A stretch of DNA of 64,000 nt. Origin: Agriotes lineatus. Its lineage: Eukaryota > Arthropoda > Insecta > Coleoptera > Elateridae. The position numbers and the translations under genes are program-made. Of this stretch, positions 1 through 10,859 are shown one piece after another. Location: NCBI GenBank assembly GCA_940337035.1, contig CALNHX010007592.1, positions 1-64,000 on the forward strand, in the 5' to 3' direction. Every line of letters starts with the position of its first letter. Positions within the stretch are counted from its first letter, which is position 1. Under the pieces are notes generated by a model. It made no database searches. It was not told the DNA's origin and saw nothing but the letters and a program-made list of their open reading frames with translations.

Positions 1-810
1 CTGTTATAGTGCTTCCTGGTGCTTCAATTGAATAAATTCCAAATACCAGAGATCCTACAATGTGTGCAATGCCAGAGTGTTCAACGTAACGTGTTAAAAG
101 CCAATGCGGATGTGGAAAAACATCCAGATTCACGATTTTCGCACATTCATTTTAGAGTGACCATGTGAGATTTAAGAATTGCAAGGCTTTTGTAGCATGT
201 TTGTCTAGCCAGAAAAACCATAATAACACCAACTTTATACTTTTATTAAAAACCGGAACAAAAATGTATCAACAAAGTTATTAAGAAATAAAAGCTAAGC
301 CTATAAACATATGGATTGACCTTCCATTTCGACAATTATTTCTTCACAATCCCTGTACAAATACAAACGTCCAGCAGTAAGAACCGGAAGGTCATAATTT
401 TAGCTGCATTTAACCTTTTTATTTTCTATTCTTCATTTAATATTGCCAGTCTCAACAGCAAAAAATGTTTTCTTACGCTGCCCAATGAAATAACTTGGGT
501 TCTTGGTATAGTTTCACGTGAAACCTTGGCAAAATAAGGACACCTTAATGTTTTTTTTTAATTGTCTATGAGATTAGTAATTGTTTTGTAAAGGTTTTCC
601 TTTGCCGCGAGTTCGAGAACCTCCATAACCCGTACTGGTTGTACTATTGAAATTTAATTATAATCAAAGCATCACCTGACATAAGGTTAGTTAGTGATTT
701 TGAGAAATTTAAGTAGAAAATTCAAAGAGGCTTTTCGAAATATGTACGTCCTAAAGAAATGCTCAAAGAATACCAATCTGTTTTAATATTTATTTATATT
801 TTTAAAATAC
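1..810. other. A+T-rich intergenic DNA, nothing recognised
   Basis: No coding pattern, inverted repeat or RNA-like structure stands out. A 73-codon open frame at 316-537 has low-complexity, hydrophobic composition and no family resemblance, so I treat it as chance. Confidence 0.5.
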
Positions 811-814
811 ACTC

Positions 815-1095
815 GTCTGGGCGGTTGAATAGGTGAACAGCTTCTTTAGCAACACGGTGGACATGGGTTCAAATTTGGCCGTAGCCCCGAATTTTCTCGG
901 ATCGGCAATGGATTTGCACTCTTTAGATAAGGTAGCTTAAAGTTAGATTAAGTTTTATCGAATGCTTTGTGTTTTAATGCGAGGGAGCGTAATGCAAGTG
1001 GCATGCGACCCATGCCTTCCTTTGCACTTCCCACAAATGGTCCTCGACGTTCAAAAGCAAAAGAGGCTAAAGATTATGAATGAATGAATGAATTA
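815..1095 (+). mobile_element. Probable tRNA-headed SINE with ATGA/GAAT tail
   Basis: A tRNA-like head at about 820-890 contains a B-box-like GGGTTCAAATTT near 869. An unrelated body follows, then a short tail of repeated TGAA units ending near 1093 (TATGAATGAATGAATGAA). Head, body and simple-repeat tail is the standard SINE plan and such tails are common in insect SINEs. The A box is poor, so the parental tRNA cannot be named. The body phrase CCCACAAATG near 1031 recurs near 7632, hinting at a shared SINE body. It sits directly upstream of a LINE relic. Confidence 0.5.
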
Positions 1096-1832
1096 AGTTG
1101 TTACTTAATGGGAAAATCAATATATCGATAGTGACAACAATCTGAATTTGGCTACCCTAAATTGAATATATGGTAAAAGTACGAAACAAGATATTAAAAT
1201 AATCATCGGGGATATACACAGATTGGTAGAGAAAAATGTTATGAACCAGTAATAGGAAGCAATAGCTACCAATTCGCAGCTGCTAAAGACATAATAATAC
1301 GTAAAGTAATACACAGTTTTCGAGTACATATATAAAATAACATGGAAATCAAACGATGGTACGGATATGTTCCAAATGGATCATATATTAATCGAACGAA
1401 AATTTAAGACAAATATAACAAATATCAGAATTTTCAGAAGAAGAATACACGGATCGGACCATGCAATGGTTCGAATAACCTATAAATATAAGTGATATAA
1501 AGAAAAAATGCCAAGAGAAGAAGCAAAGAGAAAATATGACAGAAAAATTTGAAGTTGATAATACATTATATCGTCAACATTTCTAACAATCACACAGCAA
1601 AAGATAATAGCCCAAACACCGGAAGAGAGTACTATCGAAGGGTTAGTAAAGGAAACTGAGGATATAATAACCAGAGCTGCAAAAGAAATATTAGGAGAGC
1701 GAAAATGTAGAAGAAAGGAAATGTGATTTGACCAATAATGCCAATTAGCAACACCGAATAGAAAAGCCTTCATGGAGCGAGAACAAAGAAAAGAGAAGCA
1801 CTCAAAACGAATGAGGGAATTAGAAATGAGGT

Positions 1833-2261
1833 GTGCAGGCTATTAAAATGGAAAAAAGAAAATCTCTAAACAAAGAAATAGAAAACCACCGAAAAGAAGG
1901 AAATGTAAAACAAAAGTACAAGGAGGTTAGCCTCAAGCGAAAGGGCTTCCAGGCACGATCCATCAAAGTCAGCGATAAGAGTAAAGCACTGCTCGGCGTT
2001 AAAATTAGAATAACTAATATATGGAAAACACATTTCATGAATTTGCGGAATAGACCAGAGGCAGAGCACCACGAGGAGCGAACTTATGCAGGACCGGAAC
2101 CAGAAATTGAAGCGTCTTTTTATGAAGGGATACTAAAAATAATAGTTTTAAAAGAGCCAGGAGAAAATAGGATTCATATTGATACAATAGCAGGAAGGAG
2201 CAAATTGTGGAAACGAATACACATAATACTCAAAAAATGTAGAAAAAGAAAGAATGCCTAA
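1833..2261 (+). pseudogene. LINE ORF2 fragment: endonuclease-RT linker and start of RT
   Basis: This 142-codon frame is lysine/arginine-rich at its start. It then shows an NIWKTHFMNL-like block, a GPEPEIE acidic block and a LKEPGENRIH block, in the order seen at the start of RTE/jockey RT domains where the family has APG(E/D)(N/D)GI. Continuity with the preceding endonuclease remnant is lost through stops upstream, and the frame closes before the RT fingers and palm continue in other frames. It is a piece of the surrounding LINE, not a host gene. Confidence 0.75.
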
Positions 2262-3157
2262 ATTCTGGAAGACGGGCATCATAATACACAAACATAACAA
2301 GGTGCACGAATTATAAGGAAACTGCTTGTTAAATACGTCGTATAAGATCTTATCTAAGATCATATACAATATATTAGTAAATTACTACTGAACTGGATTT
2401 ACAGCACTAAAGACCACAACGGATCAGATATATACGATACAATAAATAATGGAAAAAGCGTGGGAATGGAACATCGATAAATACCACCTCTTTGTCGATT
2501 CAATAGACAGCGTGGAGTGCGATGAAAGAAGTAGGAATTTCTCAAAAACTGATTTGAATAACTAAAATTACATTGGAACACTCGAAATGCAAATTTCAAG
2601 TGCAAGGATCATTATCAGAACCATTCACAATAAAAACAGGTTTAAAACAAGGGACTGCTTATCTACCTTACTATTTAATGTGCTGTTTGAAAAAGTAATA
2701 CGTAAACTCCCCAACAAGGGAAAAGGAACAATTCTGACTAACTCAAATCAAGTACAGCCTTTGCTGACGATGTAGACGTGGTAGAGAGAACTATATTATC
2801 AGTAAAGGAAGGTTTCTTGGAATGAGAAGAAAAGGCAAGCCAAATGGGACTTAGTAAATGAAGACAAAATAAAATTCCTGAAAATGACAAAAGGTGCAAG
2901 AGGAAAGATTCGACAAAATATAATACTTGGAGACTTCAATTTCGAGACGGTGCACTCTTTCAAACATTTGGGATCTCTGATAAATGAGAATAATGACAAA
3001 GAGAGGAAATACGAACACCAATACTGCAAGACAATAAATGTTATTTCGGCACGAAACACTTATTTAATTCATCTTTATTATCCAGATGAATGAAAATAAG
3101 GCTGTATAAAAAACAATTGTGCATCCCATAGTACTGTATGGCAGTGAAACTTAGCGT

Positions 3158-3559
3158 ATGACCGTAAAACACGAAAATCTACTTAACATCTTCAAAAGAA
3201 AAGTTGTAAGAGTCATAGGCGGACTAGTAAGAGAAGGAAATACATGGAGAAGGTCGAACTCTGAAATAAAAGAAGTACTAGAAAGGAGAAGCATAATACT
3301 AGCAATAAAAATGAAGGCAGCTAGAATTAGAGATCTATGGAGAATGGGGTGCAGCAGAGCAGTTGAAATTTTTGTCCAAGGGAACGTTGAAGAAAAACGA
3401 TCACACGGAAGGCCTAGAACAAGATGGGTGGGTTGTATTGTAAAGGACGACTTAGGGAAGTTAGACATTAGAAATGGGGAAATAGTGGCAAGGGGTAGGA
3501 GAATATGGAGGACGATTGTAGAATCAGCCCGAATCAGCCAATACCCCCTACGGTCATAG
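3158..3559 (+). pseudogene. LINE ORF2 C-terminal fragment
   Basis: This 133-codon frame starts in a degraded LYGSET-like motif (about 3125-3160) that marks the RT-thumb to C-terminal transition in many insect LINEs. It continues with the basic block KRKVVRVIGG, an RIRDLWRMG segment and the GRPRTRWVG motif near 3410, then a WRTIVESAR-like end. This is the well-known C-terminal module of RTE/jockey-type ORF2 proteins. It is separated from the RT core by stops and is non-functional alone. Confidence 0.8.
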
Positions 3560-3640
3560 AACTGTAGATAGATACATTGTTTACCAAAAATTGTCAATAT
3601 CGAGCAGTTCGGCATTGAGGAAAGGTAACTTGGCTAGCGT

Positions 3641-4590
3641 TTCGCTTCAGCTGCGTATTATGATCATAGGTGGTACTGCATTTCGGGGTTAAGTGCAACC
3701 TGATGCCGAAACTGCTACATGATAGTCAACGAGAATCGAATTCCGTACTTTTAGTTTTTTAATCCAGTGGTCACAGATCAATGTTTAGTTATTACGAAAA
3801 GTTATGGAGATGTCCAAGCTTTTCCTGGGTTGTATCGACGAATTTTTAACAAAAACACTTCTAACTAACTTCCAAAGTAGCTTGATGACAATCGAAGATG
3901 AGCCCCATGCAAAGTATGCGTATTATCTGTAACCTCATTTACTTTGCGATGTAGAGGCTGGTGCTTTATGTGCTGGCTCTTAAATAATTAAGGAGTGCCC
4001 AAGTACAGATTTAACCAATATTTTTCTCGAGTTACTAGTGCCCAACAGATAATAAAGAAAAAAAGTTTAGGGAAGATCGTTATTGGTTTTCAGTGATTTT
4101 ATTGTCTAAATTAGCATCCACGCACACGACTTGTGTTGCCATAAGCTATAACTCACGTATCACACACAAACTTTCAAACATGTTAAATTTAAAGGTCTGT
4201 CGAATTATAAAATACCGCAAAAGGCAGAATACACAGAGTAGTGACATCATGGTTAAACATAGGCGAGCATCAAGTCGATTTCATCATTGTTGACGTGCAG
4301 CTTCCATCAAATAGTCGACCACGTTGCTGAATAGTACTAGAAGTACGTTAGACGTAGAGAATGGGGCGCCAAGGACATGCGACAAGCAGTGTAGGCTGCA
4401 GGTAATAACACACTAATTAACACTATTTAATTCGCCCGGTGCAACTGTAAATTCGATTAATAAAAGTGCACTTAAATTCTTTTCTTTATTTTTGTAGTGA
4501 GAAAAAGCGACGTGACGCGTATGCTGCGGCTTAAGAATTTATGTGATAAAATTTCATTCATTCCACGCCATTGCTGGCATAAAATAATAG
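3641..4590. other. Intergenic, nothing recognised
   Basis: A+T-rich sequence without coding pattern or repeat structure I can support. A 66-codon frame at 4093-4293 looks random. Confidence 0.4.
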
Positions 4591-4597
4591 TCAGGTA

Positions 4598-5026
4598 TTG
4601 CGTATTGAGAACGCGGTAAAGGAGTGCCTTACCTTTTCACAGAAATGTCAAATTCGCCTAGAAAACCAACCGTTCGTTGTTTATCAAGTAGTCGGTAGAG
4701 TCTTGCACGGGCCGCATGTTAAACTTTATTATCGAACGGAGGAATATGTTGCATTGCAGGATTGTTCTCAAATAAACGCCGGGTCGTTCCTAGCTTCAGC
4801 AGGGACACGACACTGCTATTTTAATACATTCGTCTTTGAAACTAACCATGTTATTTTACAAAGGGGGGACCTTAAGAAAATAACAAAAATACGAGAAATT
4901 GCTCATATCATGTCTATAAAGATGGTTGATATAAACATCTCCCAACGTGCTTTGAGCTTTTCCAAAATAATCTTGTATAAGGTATGCTGTGCCTGCGTGC
5001 TTCACGTTTTCATCGTCCGCGATTGA
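4598..5026 (+). CDS. Hypothetical 142-aa ORF, unassigned
   Basis: One of the longer open frames outside clear transposons. The predicted protein has a mixed, globular-looking composition (several Cys, Tyr and aromatic residues, and an FVVYQVVGRV strand-like stretch). It has no motif, signal peptide or membrane segment that I recognise. No clear promoter or poly(A) signal frames it, and no neighbouring exon was found. It may be an exon, a relic of an unknown repeat, or chance; in A+T-rich DNA a 142-codon frame is unusual but not decisive. I assign no function. Confidence 0.2.
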   Translation: MRIENAVKECLTFSQKCQIRLENQPFVVYQVVGRVLHGPHVKLYYRTEEYVALQDCSQINAGSFLASAGTRHCYFNTFVFETNHVILQRGDLKKITKIREIAHIMSIKMVDINISQRALSFSKIILYKVCCACVLHVFIVRD

Positions 5027-5089
5027 ACTTACTTCCTCTTGTCGTCACCCTACCCTGCATAACACAACGATAAGCCTGTGTGTTACGTA

Positions 5090-5167
5090 TTATTCGTGGC
5101 GAAACGGTTAAGACGTCTGACTTGAAATGAAATCCCCTCCGAGAACGTAGGTTAAAATCTCATTGCA
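5090..5167 (+). pseudogene. tRNA-Ser(UGA)-like pseudogene
   Basis: The segment follows insect tRNA-Ser along its whole length. An A-box region reads TCGTGGCGAAACGGTTAAG, the anticodon arm CTGACTTGAAAT gives anticodon UGA, the variable arm is serine-type, and a T arm GTAGGTTAAAATCTC follows. The T loop has lost the canonical TTCGA and the acceptor stem no longer pairs, so it is not expected to be functional. It could instead be the head of a tRNA-Ser-derived SINE. No simple-repeat tail is evident directly downstream, so I call it a pseudogene. Confidence 0.75.
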
Positions 5168-7050
5168 ATAATTTTTTATCTTTGCGAATTAATGTAATTC
5201 GCATTACCGAGTGTTTCGCTTACATTTTTCAGTTTTATTAGAAAGGTATTAGAAAACAGTTTTACCTATTCTGTAAATAAATATGGTCAACAGTTTTTTT
5301 GCGGTTCCCTTTTTTGATTCTAGGCTTCTTGGATTTTCGCGAAATACATAGGTAATTGTTTGATAAAAAGATCTAAAAATCAAGAAACTATACTTGGTGG
5401 CTCAGAAGTAGTGTCAATCTTTTATAAGCTTACAATATTAGATTGCATAAAGTGAGAAAGTAATTGGAGAAAACATATTCACCTTTTACGTCGAAGTTAT
5501 GGTAGTTTTAAATTAAAAAATTTGGCAACGATTTGCATGTTAGCGGTTTTATTGGTTAACAAATACAAGAACGAAAAAAATTACAAAACAATTAACAAAT
5601 ACTGTTAAAAACCTCGGTCCTATACGTTTAAGCAGGCTGGGCTCTTCTAGCAATATTACCATCCATGTAACAGGTACAAGATTGAGGAAGTAACTAAAGC
5701 CTTGCTGTATGGTTTCCCTCAGAACATTATAATTTGCGACTGGTGGCGGTTCGGTATACTACTGATTTTACATGTCCTCTGAAGGAAAAAATAGGGGAGT
5801 CAAGTGGCAATACCACCTCGAATAATACATCTATTTGGAAAGTGTTCGTTTGTCTACTGTCAATCCACAATCTAGAAAATCCTCAGCATTTTAAGTCGAT
5901 TTAGTAAAAATATTGGACCTAAAAGTCAATTTTCTATAATACCTATCCAAACATTGACCGAAAAGTGGCGTCTTTGGGAACGCTCATAGATGACAGGGTT
6001 TTATACTGAATAAAAGTGCATATTATGTGGATTAAAGTAACCGTTCCTTGAATAAATTGCTTTATCTTGCATTAACATTTATTTTTTTATAAAATTAGGA
6101 TCATCTACCAACATGCCCATTAGCCGATTACAAAAATTAATTCGTAGTTGAACATATCTGCCGTTAAAGACTGAGTCTTAGAAAAATGGAAAGGATGAAA
6201 ATGTTATTCAAGCAGATTTCTATTTACTGACGAACGGCTAACATCCATTATGCCCTCCATTTCTCTAGATGAAATTCTGTGATTATTATTCACCAAGGTT
6301 GCAACATTTTCTACCGCATCCAGTTTTATTTCTCTTCGTCGACCCCTATCGATTGCAAACGATCTCCTAGTTTTCTAATGATTCTTCCTATGTGCTCACC
6401 CAATAAAAGTATGGTATCAAAAGATTCTCTAGTTGTAGATTTTGCGTTTAGATTTAAAAAACACTTTTTGCACTCTACCACTTGGTCAAATCAATTAGCT
6501 GTCAAGATAAGAACATTGAAAAATTAATTTCAACTGCGGTCCTTCTACGGTTGCCAGATATTTTTGCTGTAAAAACAATATATCAAATAGCCATTATTTT
6601 CCGAAAATTATATTGAGAGATTGGGTTTCAGGGAGTACACCATGATGATCAACATACTGACGAATCTGAACCGCCATAAGCTTTTCAAGCACTTTTGACA
6701 GACAAGGTATATCATAATAGTGTGTAGTGCCCGATTTCTAAGGCGCCGACCGTACATTATGTGTTATGTATTGGAAATTAAGAGGTATTTATTAAGAAGT
6801 GTAGAAAGAAAGAAATATGCGGGACTGCTTGCTATCCCAATAAAAACTGGTAAAACGTTTATCTTTATCGATCGGGCGGGTTAAAGGCGCCGCCTCTTGT
6901 TTTGAACCTTTGGAGATGTAAGCAAATAAAAAATTGTTTTATAGCTTGATGCGTTTGCAGTTCTTAGGCGTTCAGGTTTCAGGTCCCCAGAATTTGATAA
7001 TTTGATATTTTTTATGATAGGAGGTTGGTACGCGATAACCAAATGGTGTT
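5168..7050. other. Intergenic, nothing recognised
   Basis: A+T-rich. An 82-codon frame at 6279-6527 shows no family resemblance. No inverted or tandem repeats noticed. Confidence 0.4.
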
Positions 7051-7052
7051 TT

Positions 7053-7292
7053 CAGTACAACCTGCTTTGTTTATGAGTTATGACGTATTTATATTTACAG
7101 AATTTTGAGCACTGCGTAGGTCGCTGGGATATGGCACGTAGTACCTTTGAATAGAGGTTTTATATTCAAAGCGTAGTACGTATCAGCATGAGGTTATTTT
7201 TCATTCAAATACTTGGAACGAAAACCGAGTTACATAGGTTATTTCAATAACCGGATAACCGGTTATTTTTCATTCGAATAAGCCCATCACTA
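7053..7292 (-). mobile_element. Truncated hAT-type MITE end (same family as 15,426-16,414)
   Basis: Read on the minus strand, the piece starts with the hAT-like end TAGTGATGGGCTTATTCG. It then follows the left 215-240 bases of the inner element at 15,426, including the AACCGGTTATCCGGTTAT palindromic block and the GATACGTACTACG-type segment, with scattered mismatches. Homology stops near 7053, and the opposite terminus (GCCCATCACTA facing away) is absent, so it is a one-ended fragment. Confidence 0.75.
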
Positions 7293-7345
7293 ATTAGAAG
7301 CCTTTGAATAAATCAACCGCTTAAATATAATATTTTCGAGTAGTT

Positions 7346-7870
7346 CTAAAATCGAACCGAGTCCGAAGTTATTTTAAGGGGCAGGGAGTAAATCTCGGGG
7401 GCTTGGCGGGCAGTTGGCGGTTCGAAACGTGCTTGTGTGGGTGTGAAACGTGATACCACAGAGGGTAGCATTTCCACTGCAAGAGCGCTTATGTAATTGT
7501 TGAAGTGTTGCTTGTTACTATCGAGCCTGGGAGCAGCGCACATTCCGCAAGATGATAGCTAACCCATTACCTTGTAAGTACCTAACTTCAGTGGTCCAGG
7601 AAGCGCACCTGGATATCCTGGGATATTCATTTCCCACAAATGCCTTGTGATTCTGGTCTTCTGCAGGGCGGCAACCGAAGATGCAGATCACACTGACATG
7701 AGTTGGAGCTAATTGGTTTAGTTAACATTCGGCTAATAGGCACTAGATGCGGTAAGCATCCGCTTTATAGATATTACAGGTATATCATCGACAGTGCACC
7801 TGTAGAACATCCCTGACCGAGACATTCTACTAAATGCTACGTGGGAGCGCCGCGGGGGCCCAAAAACCCA
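7346..7870. other. G+C-richer patch, possible SINE body
   Basis: Base composition is clearly richer in G and C than the flanks. A GGTTCGAAACGTG stretch near 7420 resembles a B box, and a CCCACAAATG phrase near 7632 recurs in the SINE at 815-1095. I could not define ends, an A box or a tail, so a SINE origin is only a suggestion. Confidence 0.25.
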
Positions 7871-8170
7871 CTGTAAGCACTATAATCCCGAACACGCACC
7901 ATTAAATGTCGTAATTATTTGTTTATTCTTGTTTGCATGCCTGGTTGTGGAATTTGGCTGTTTGTGTTTACAAACGTGTGCCTGTGACCACATGACACAT
8001 GAAAGAAAGGGCCCGCTAGTCTCCTTCCTTCCGCCAGTGTCGTGTTTCTTATCTTATTTACAACCCTTAGACCGAATGGGTGTTACGGAATTCTTGGTGA
8101 GCCCCCAGCCTGTAAATTTATGCATAAGGACTCATCTAAATCCAAGAAAAAATATACGCTGTGACTAGGT

Positions 8171-8514
8171 CACTCTAGAGTGCACGCAATTTTTAGTATT
8201 GGGTGCACTCCAAATCACGATTTCATTGATTTGACGTCAACGCATATTTTGCTTTAAACTTTAAACTATTGTCGGTACAGAGGATTACAAGAATAACAAC
8301 GCCTGCAAATAACCTAATAAGTTCGACGAGCTTAAGCTGATTTGTAATGCACCGACGTGGGAAAGGCGAAATCACGTTCGCAATTTTACCCTACAGCGCT
8401 TCTACTCCCGAAACTATTTTTTCTGATTTAATTAGTTGGAAATTTGAGGTCCGATACCAAATTTTTCCCGTTTAGAGTGCACCATTAAAAATTGCGTGTA
8501 CTCTGGGGTGCGCC
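8171..8514. mobile_element. MITE-like element, about 344 bp, with about 45-bp terminal inverted repeats
   Basis: The left arm (8171-8215, with GAGTGCACGCAATTTTTAG and GGTGCACTC) pairs with the right arm (8471-8514, with GAGTGCACCATTAAAAATTG and GTGTACTC) as an imperfect inverted repeat. The interior has no coding pattern. Superfamily and target duplication are unclear. Confidence 0.6.
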
Positions 8515-8786
8515 TACACACTGTGACAAAAATTAGACCCGAACCCCGAATCTTTGTTCCTACACTATATCGAAATTCCTAGCCTACCAGAGAGGTTTCG
8601 ATCAAATCCCAAATCTCACGAGTAACCGTAATAATTCGTTCATTACTAGTAGCTTCAACAAGAAACAGTTCAACATATTGTTCATGGGCATTTCCTACCA
8701 AGCTAGCGAAATTTGGCCTAAGACGAGCAACGGCACTTTTCGGGGAATTAGAATGGTTTTATAGTAAGCTTAATTACTGTGGAATC

Positions 8787-10858
8787 GGCAAAACTGGACA
8801 TGGAATACCTATATAAAACTTAGTCCATGTCCATATGAGCAGGTAGTCCAGGCGCCCGTTAATTATTTAGCTAGATCGCATTATGCAAAACTGGTGATGG
8901 AGTAATGTAGTTTTCTTATGAGTGTTTAACATTTTGATAACATTTTAAATGTTTTTTATGAGTGTTTAATATTTTAATAGCATTTTAAATAAGCTAATTT
9001 CATAGTTGCCACAGCGTTGTAACGAGATTAAAAAAACACAGTGTATATCCTAGTCCATGTCCATATAAGCAGGTAGTTCAGGCACCCCTTAATTATTTAC
9101 CTAGATGGCATTATACAAAACTGGTGATGGAGTACTGAGTGTTTAACATTTTTATAACATTTTAAATGTTTTTTTATGAGTGTTTAATATTTTAATAACA
9201 TTTTAAATAAACTAATTTCATAGTTGCCACAGCGTTGTAACGAGATTAAAAAAACACAGTGTATATCCTAGTCCATGTCCATATGAGCAGGTAGTTCAGG
9301 CACCCCTTAATTATTTACCTAGATGGCATTATACAAAACTGGTGATGGAGTACTGAGTGTTTAACATTTTTATAACATTTTAAATGTTTTTTATGAGTGT
9401 TTAATATTTTAATAACATTTTAAATAAAGTAATTTCATAGTTGCCACAGCGTTGTAACGAGATGAAAAAACACAGTGTATATCCTAGTCCATGTCCATAT
9501 GAGCAGGTAGTTCAGGCACCCCGTAATTATTTAGCTAGATGGCATTATGCAAAACTGGTCATGGAGTACCTATATACTGTGGTTTTTTTATGAGAGTTTA
9601 ACATTTTCATAACATTTTAAACGTTTTTTATGAGTGTTTAATATTTTAATAACATTTTAAATAAACTAATTTCATAGTTGCCACAGCGTTGTAACGAGAT
9701 GAAAAAAACACAGTGTATATCCTAGTCCATGTCCATATGAGCAGGTAGTTCAGGCACCCCTTAATTATTTACCTAGATGGCATTATACAAAACTGGTGAT
9801 GGAGTACTGAGTGTTTAACATTTTTATAACATTTTAAATGTTTTTTATGAGTGTTTAATATTTTAATAACATTTTAAATAAAGTAATTTCATAGTTGCCA
9901 CAGCGTTGTAACGAGATGAAAAAACACAGTGTATATCCTAGTCCATGTCCATATGAGCAGGTAGTTCAGGCACCCCGTAATTATTTAGCTAGATGGCATT
10001 ATGCAAAACTGGTCATGGAGTACCTATATACTGTGGTTTTTTTATGAGAGTTTAACATTTTGATAACATTTTAAACGTTTTTTATGAGTGTTTAATATTT
10101 TAATAACATTTTAAATAAACTAATTTCATAGTTGCCACAGCGTTGTAACGAGATGAAAAAACACAGTGTATATCCTAGTCCATGTCCATATGAGCAGGTA
10201 GTTCAGGCACCCCGTAATTATTTAGCTAGATGGCATTATGCAAAACTGGTCATGGAGTACCTATATACTGTGGTTTTTTTATGAGAGTTTAACATTTTGA
10301 TAACATTTTAAACGTTTTTTATGAGTGTTTAATATTTTAATAACATTTTAAATAAACTAATTTCATAGTTGCCACAGCGTTGTAACGAGATGAAAAAAAC
10401 ACAGTGTATATCCTAGTCCATGTCCATATCCATATGAGCAGGTAGTTCAGACACCCCGTAATTATTTAGCTAGATCGCATTTTGCAAAACTGGTGATGGA
10501 GTATTGCGTATTCACCATTTTGATAACATTTTAAATGTTTTTATGAGTGTTTAATATTTTAATAACATTTCAAATAAACTATTTTCATAGTTGACACAGC
10601 GTTGTAACGAGATGAAAAAATACAGTGTATATCCTAGTCCCTGTCCATATGAGCAGGTAGTTCAGGCACCCCTTAATTATTTAGCTAGATAGCATTATGC
10701 AAAACTGGGCATGGAGTACCTATATACTGTGGTTTTTTACGAGAGTTTGACATTTTGATAACATTTTAAATGTTTCTATGAGTGTTTTAACATTTTGATA
10801 ACATTTTAAATGTTATTTACTAATTTCATAGTTGCCGCAGCGTTGTAACGAGATAAAA
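8787..10858. repeat. Satellite/tandem array, nine units of about 216-238 bp
   Basis: Units marked by TAGTCCATGTCCATATGAGC start at 8821, 9051, 9269, 9485, 9723, 9939, 10176, 10414 and 10635, giving periods of 230, 218, 216, 238, 216, 237, 238 and 221. A partial unit precedes from about 8787. Each unit carries AATTATTTAGCTAGATGGCAT, then two internal copies of a 40-bp block (GAGTGTTTAA..TTTTGATAACATTTTAAA), then GTTGCCACAGCGTTGTAACG. Short units (GATGGAGTACTGAGTG) alternate with long units (CATGGAGTACCTATATACTG). The dimer at 9269-9722 is repeated almost exactly at 9723-10175. No open frame crosses units. Confidence 0.95.
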
Positions 10859-10859
10859 A

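Larger units (their letters stand above)
1117..3640 (+). mobile_element. Decayed non-LTR retrotransposon (LINE, RTE/jockey-like)
   Basis: Conceptual reading across several frames recovers the order of a LINE ORF2. Near 1195 is an endonuclease strand resembling the IGDFN motif. Near 1450 is the GSDHAMV-like endonuclease C-terminal motif. An open frame at 1833-2261 (142 codons) shows the endonuclease-RT linker and RT start, with GPEPEI and a LK.PGEN.I block. Near 2640 is a KTGLKQG-like RT motif, then a degraded thumb. A second open frame at 3158-3559 (133 codons) holds the C-terminal region with a GRPRTRW motif. Stops and shifts separate the blocks, so it encodes nothing intact. Family knowledge supports the domain order; the exact clade is uncertain. 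Confidence 0.8.

Noticed and set aside
316..537. 73-codon ORF near the window start
   Set aside because: No motif or neighbouring exon and a composition typical of random A+T-rich frames.
3151..3615. 154-codon minus-strand ORF
   Set aside because: It is antisense to a recognisable LINE C-terminal frame and is a shadow.
8787..10858. CRISPR-like array
   Set aside because: Units are 216-238 bp without unique spacers, in a eukaryotic context; it is a satellite.
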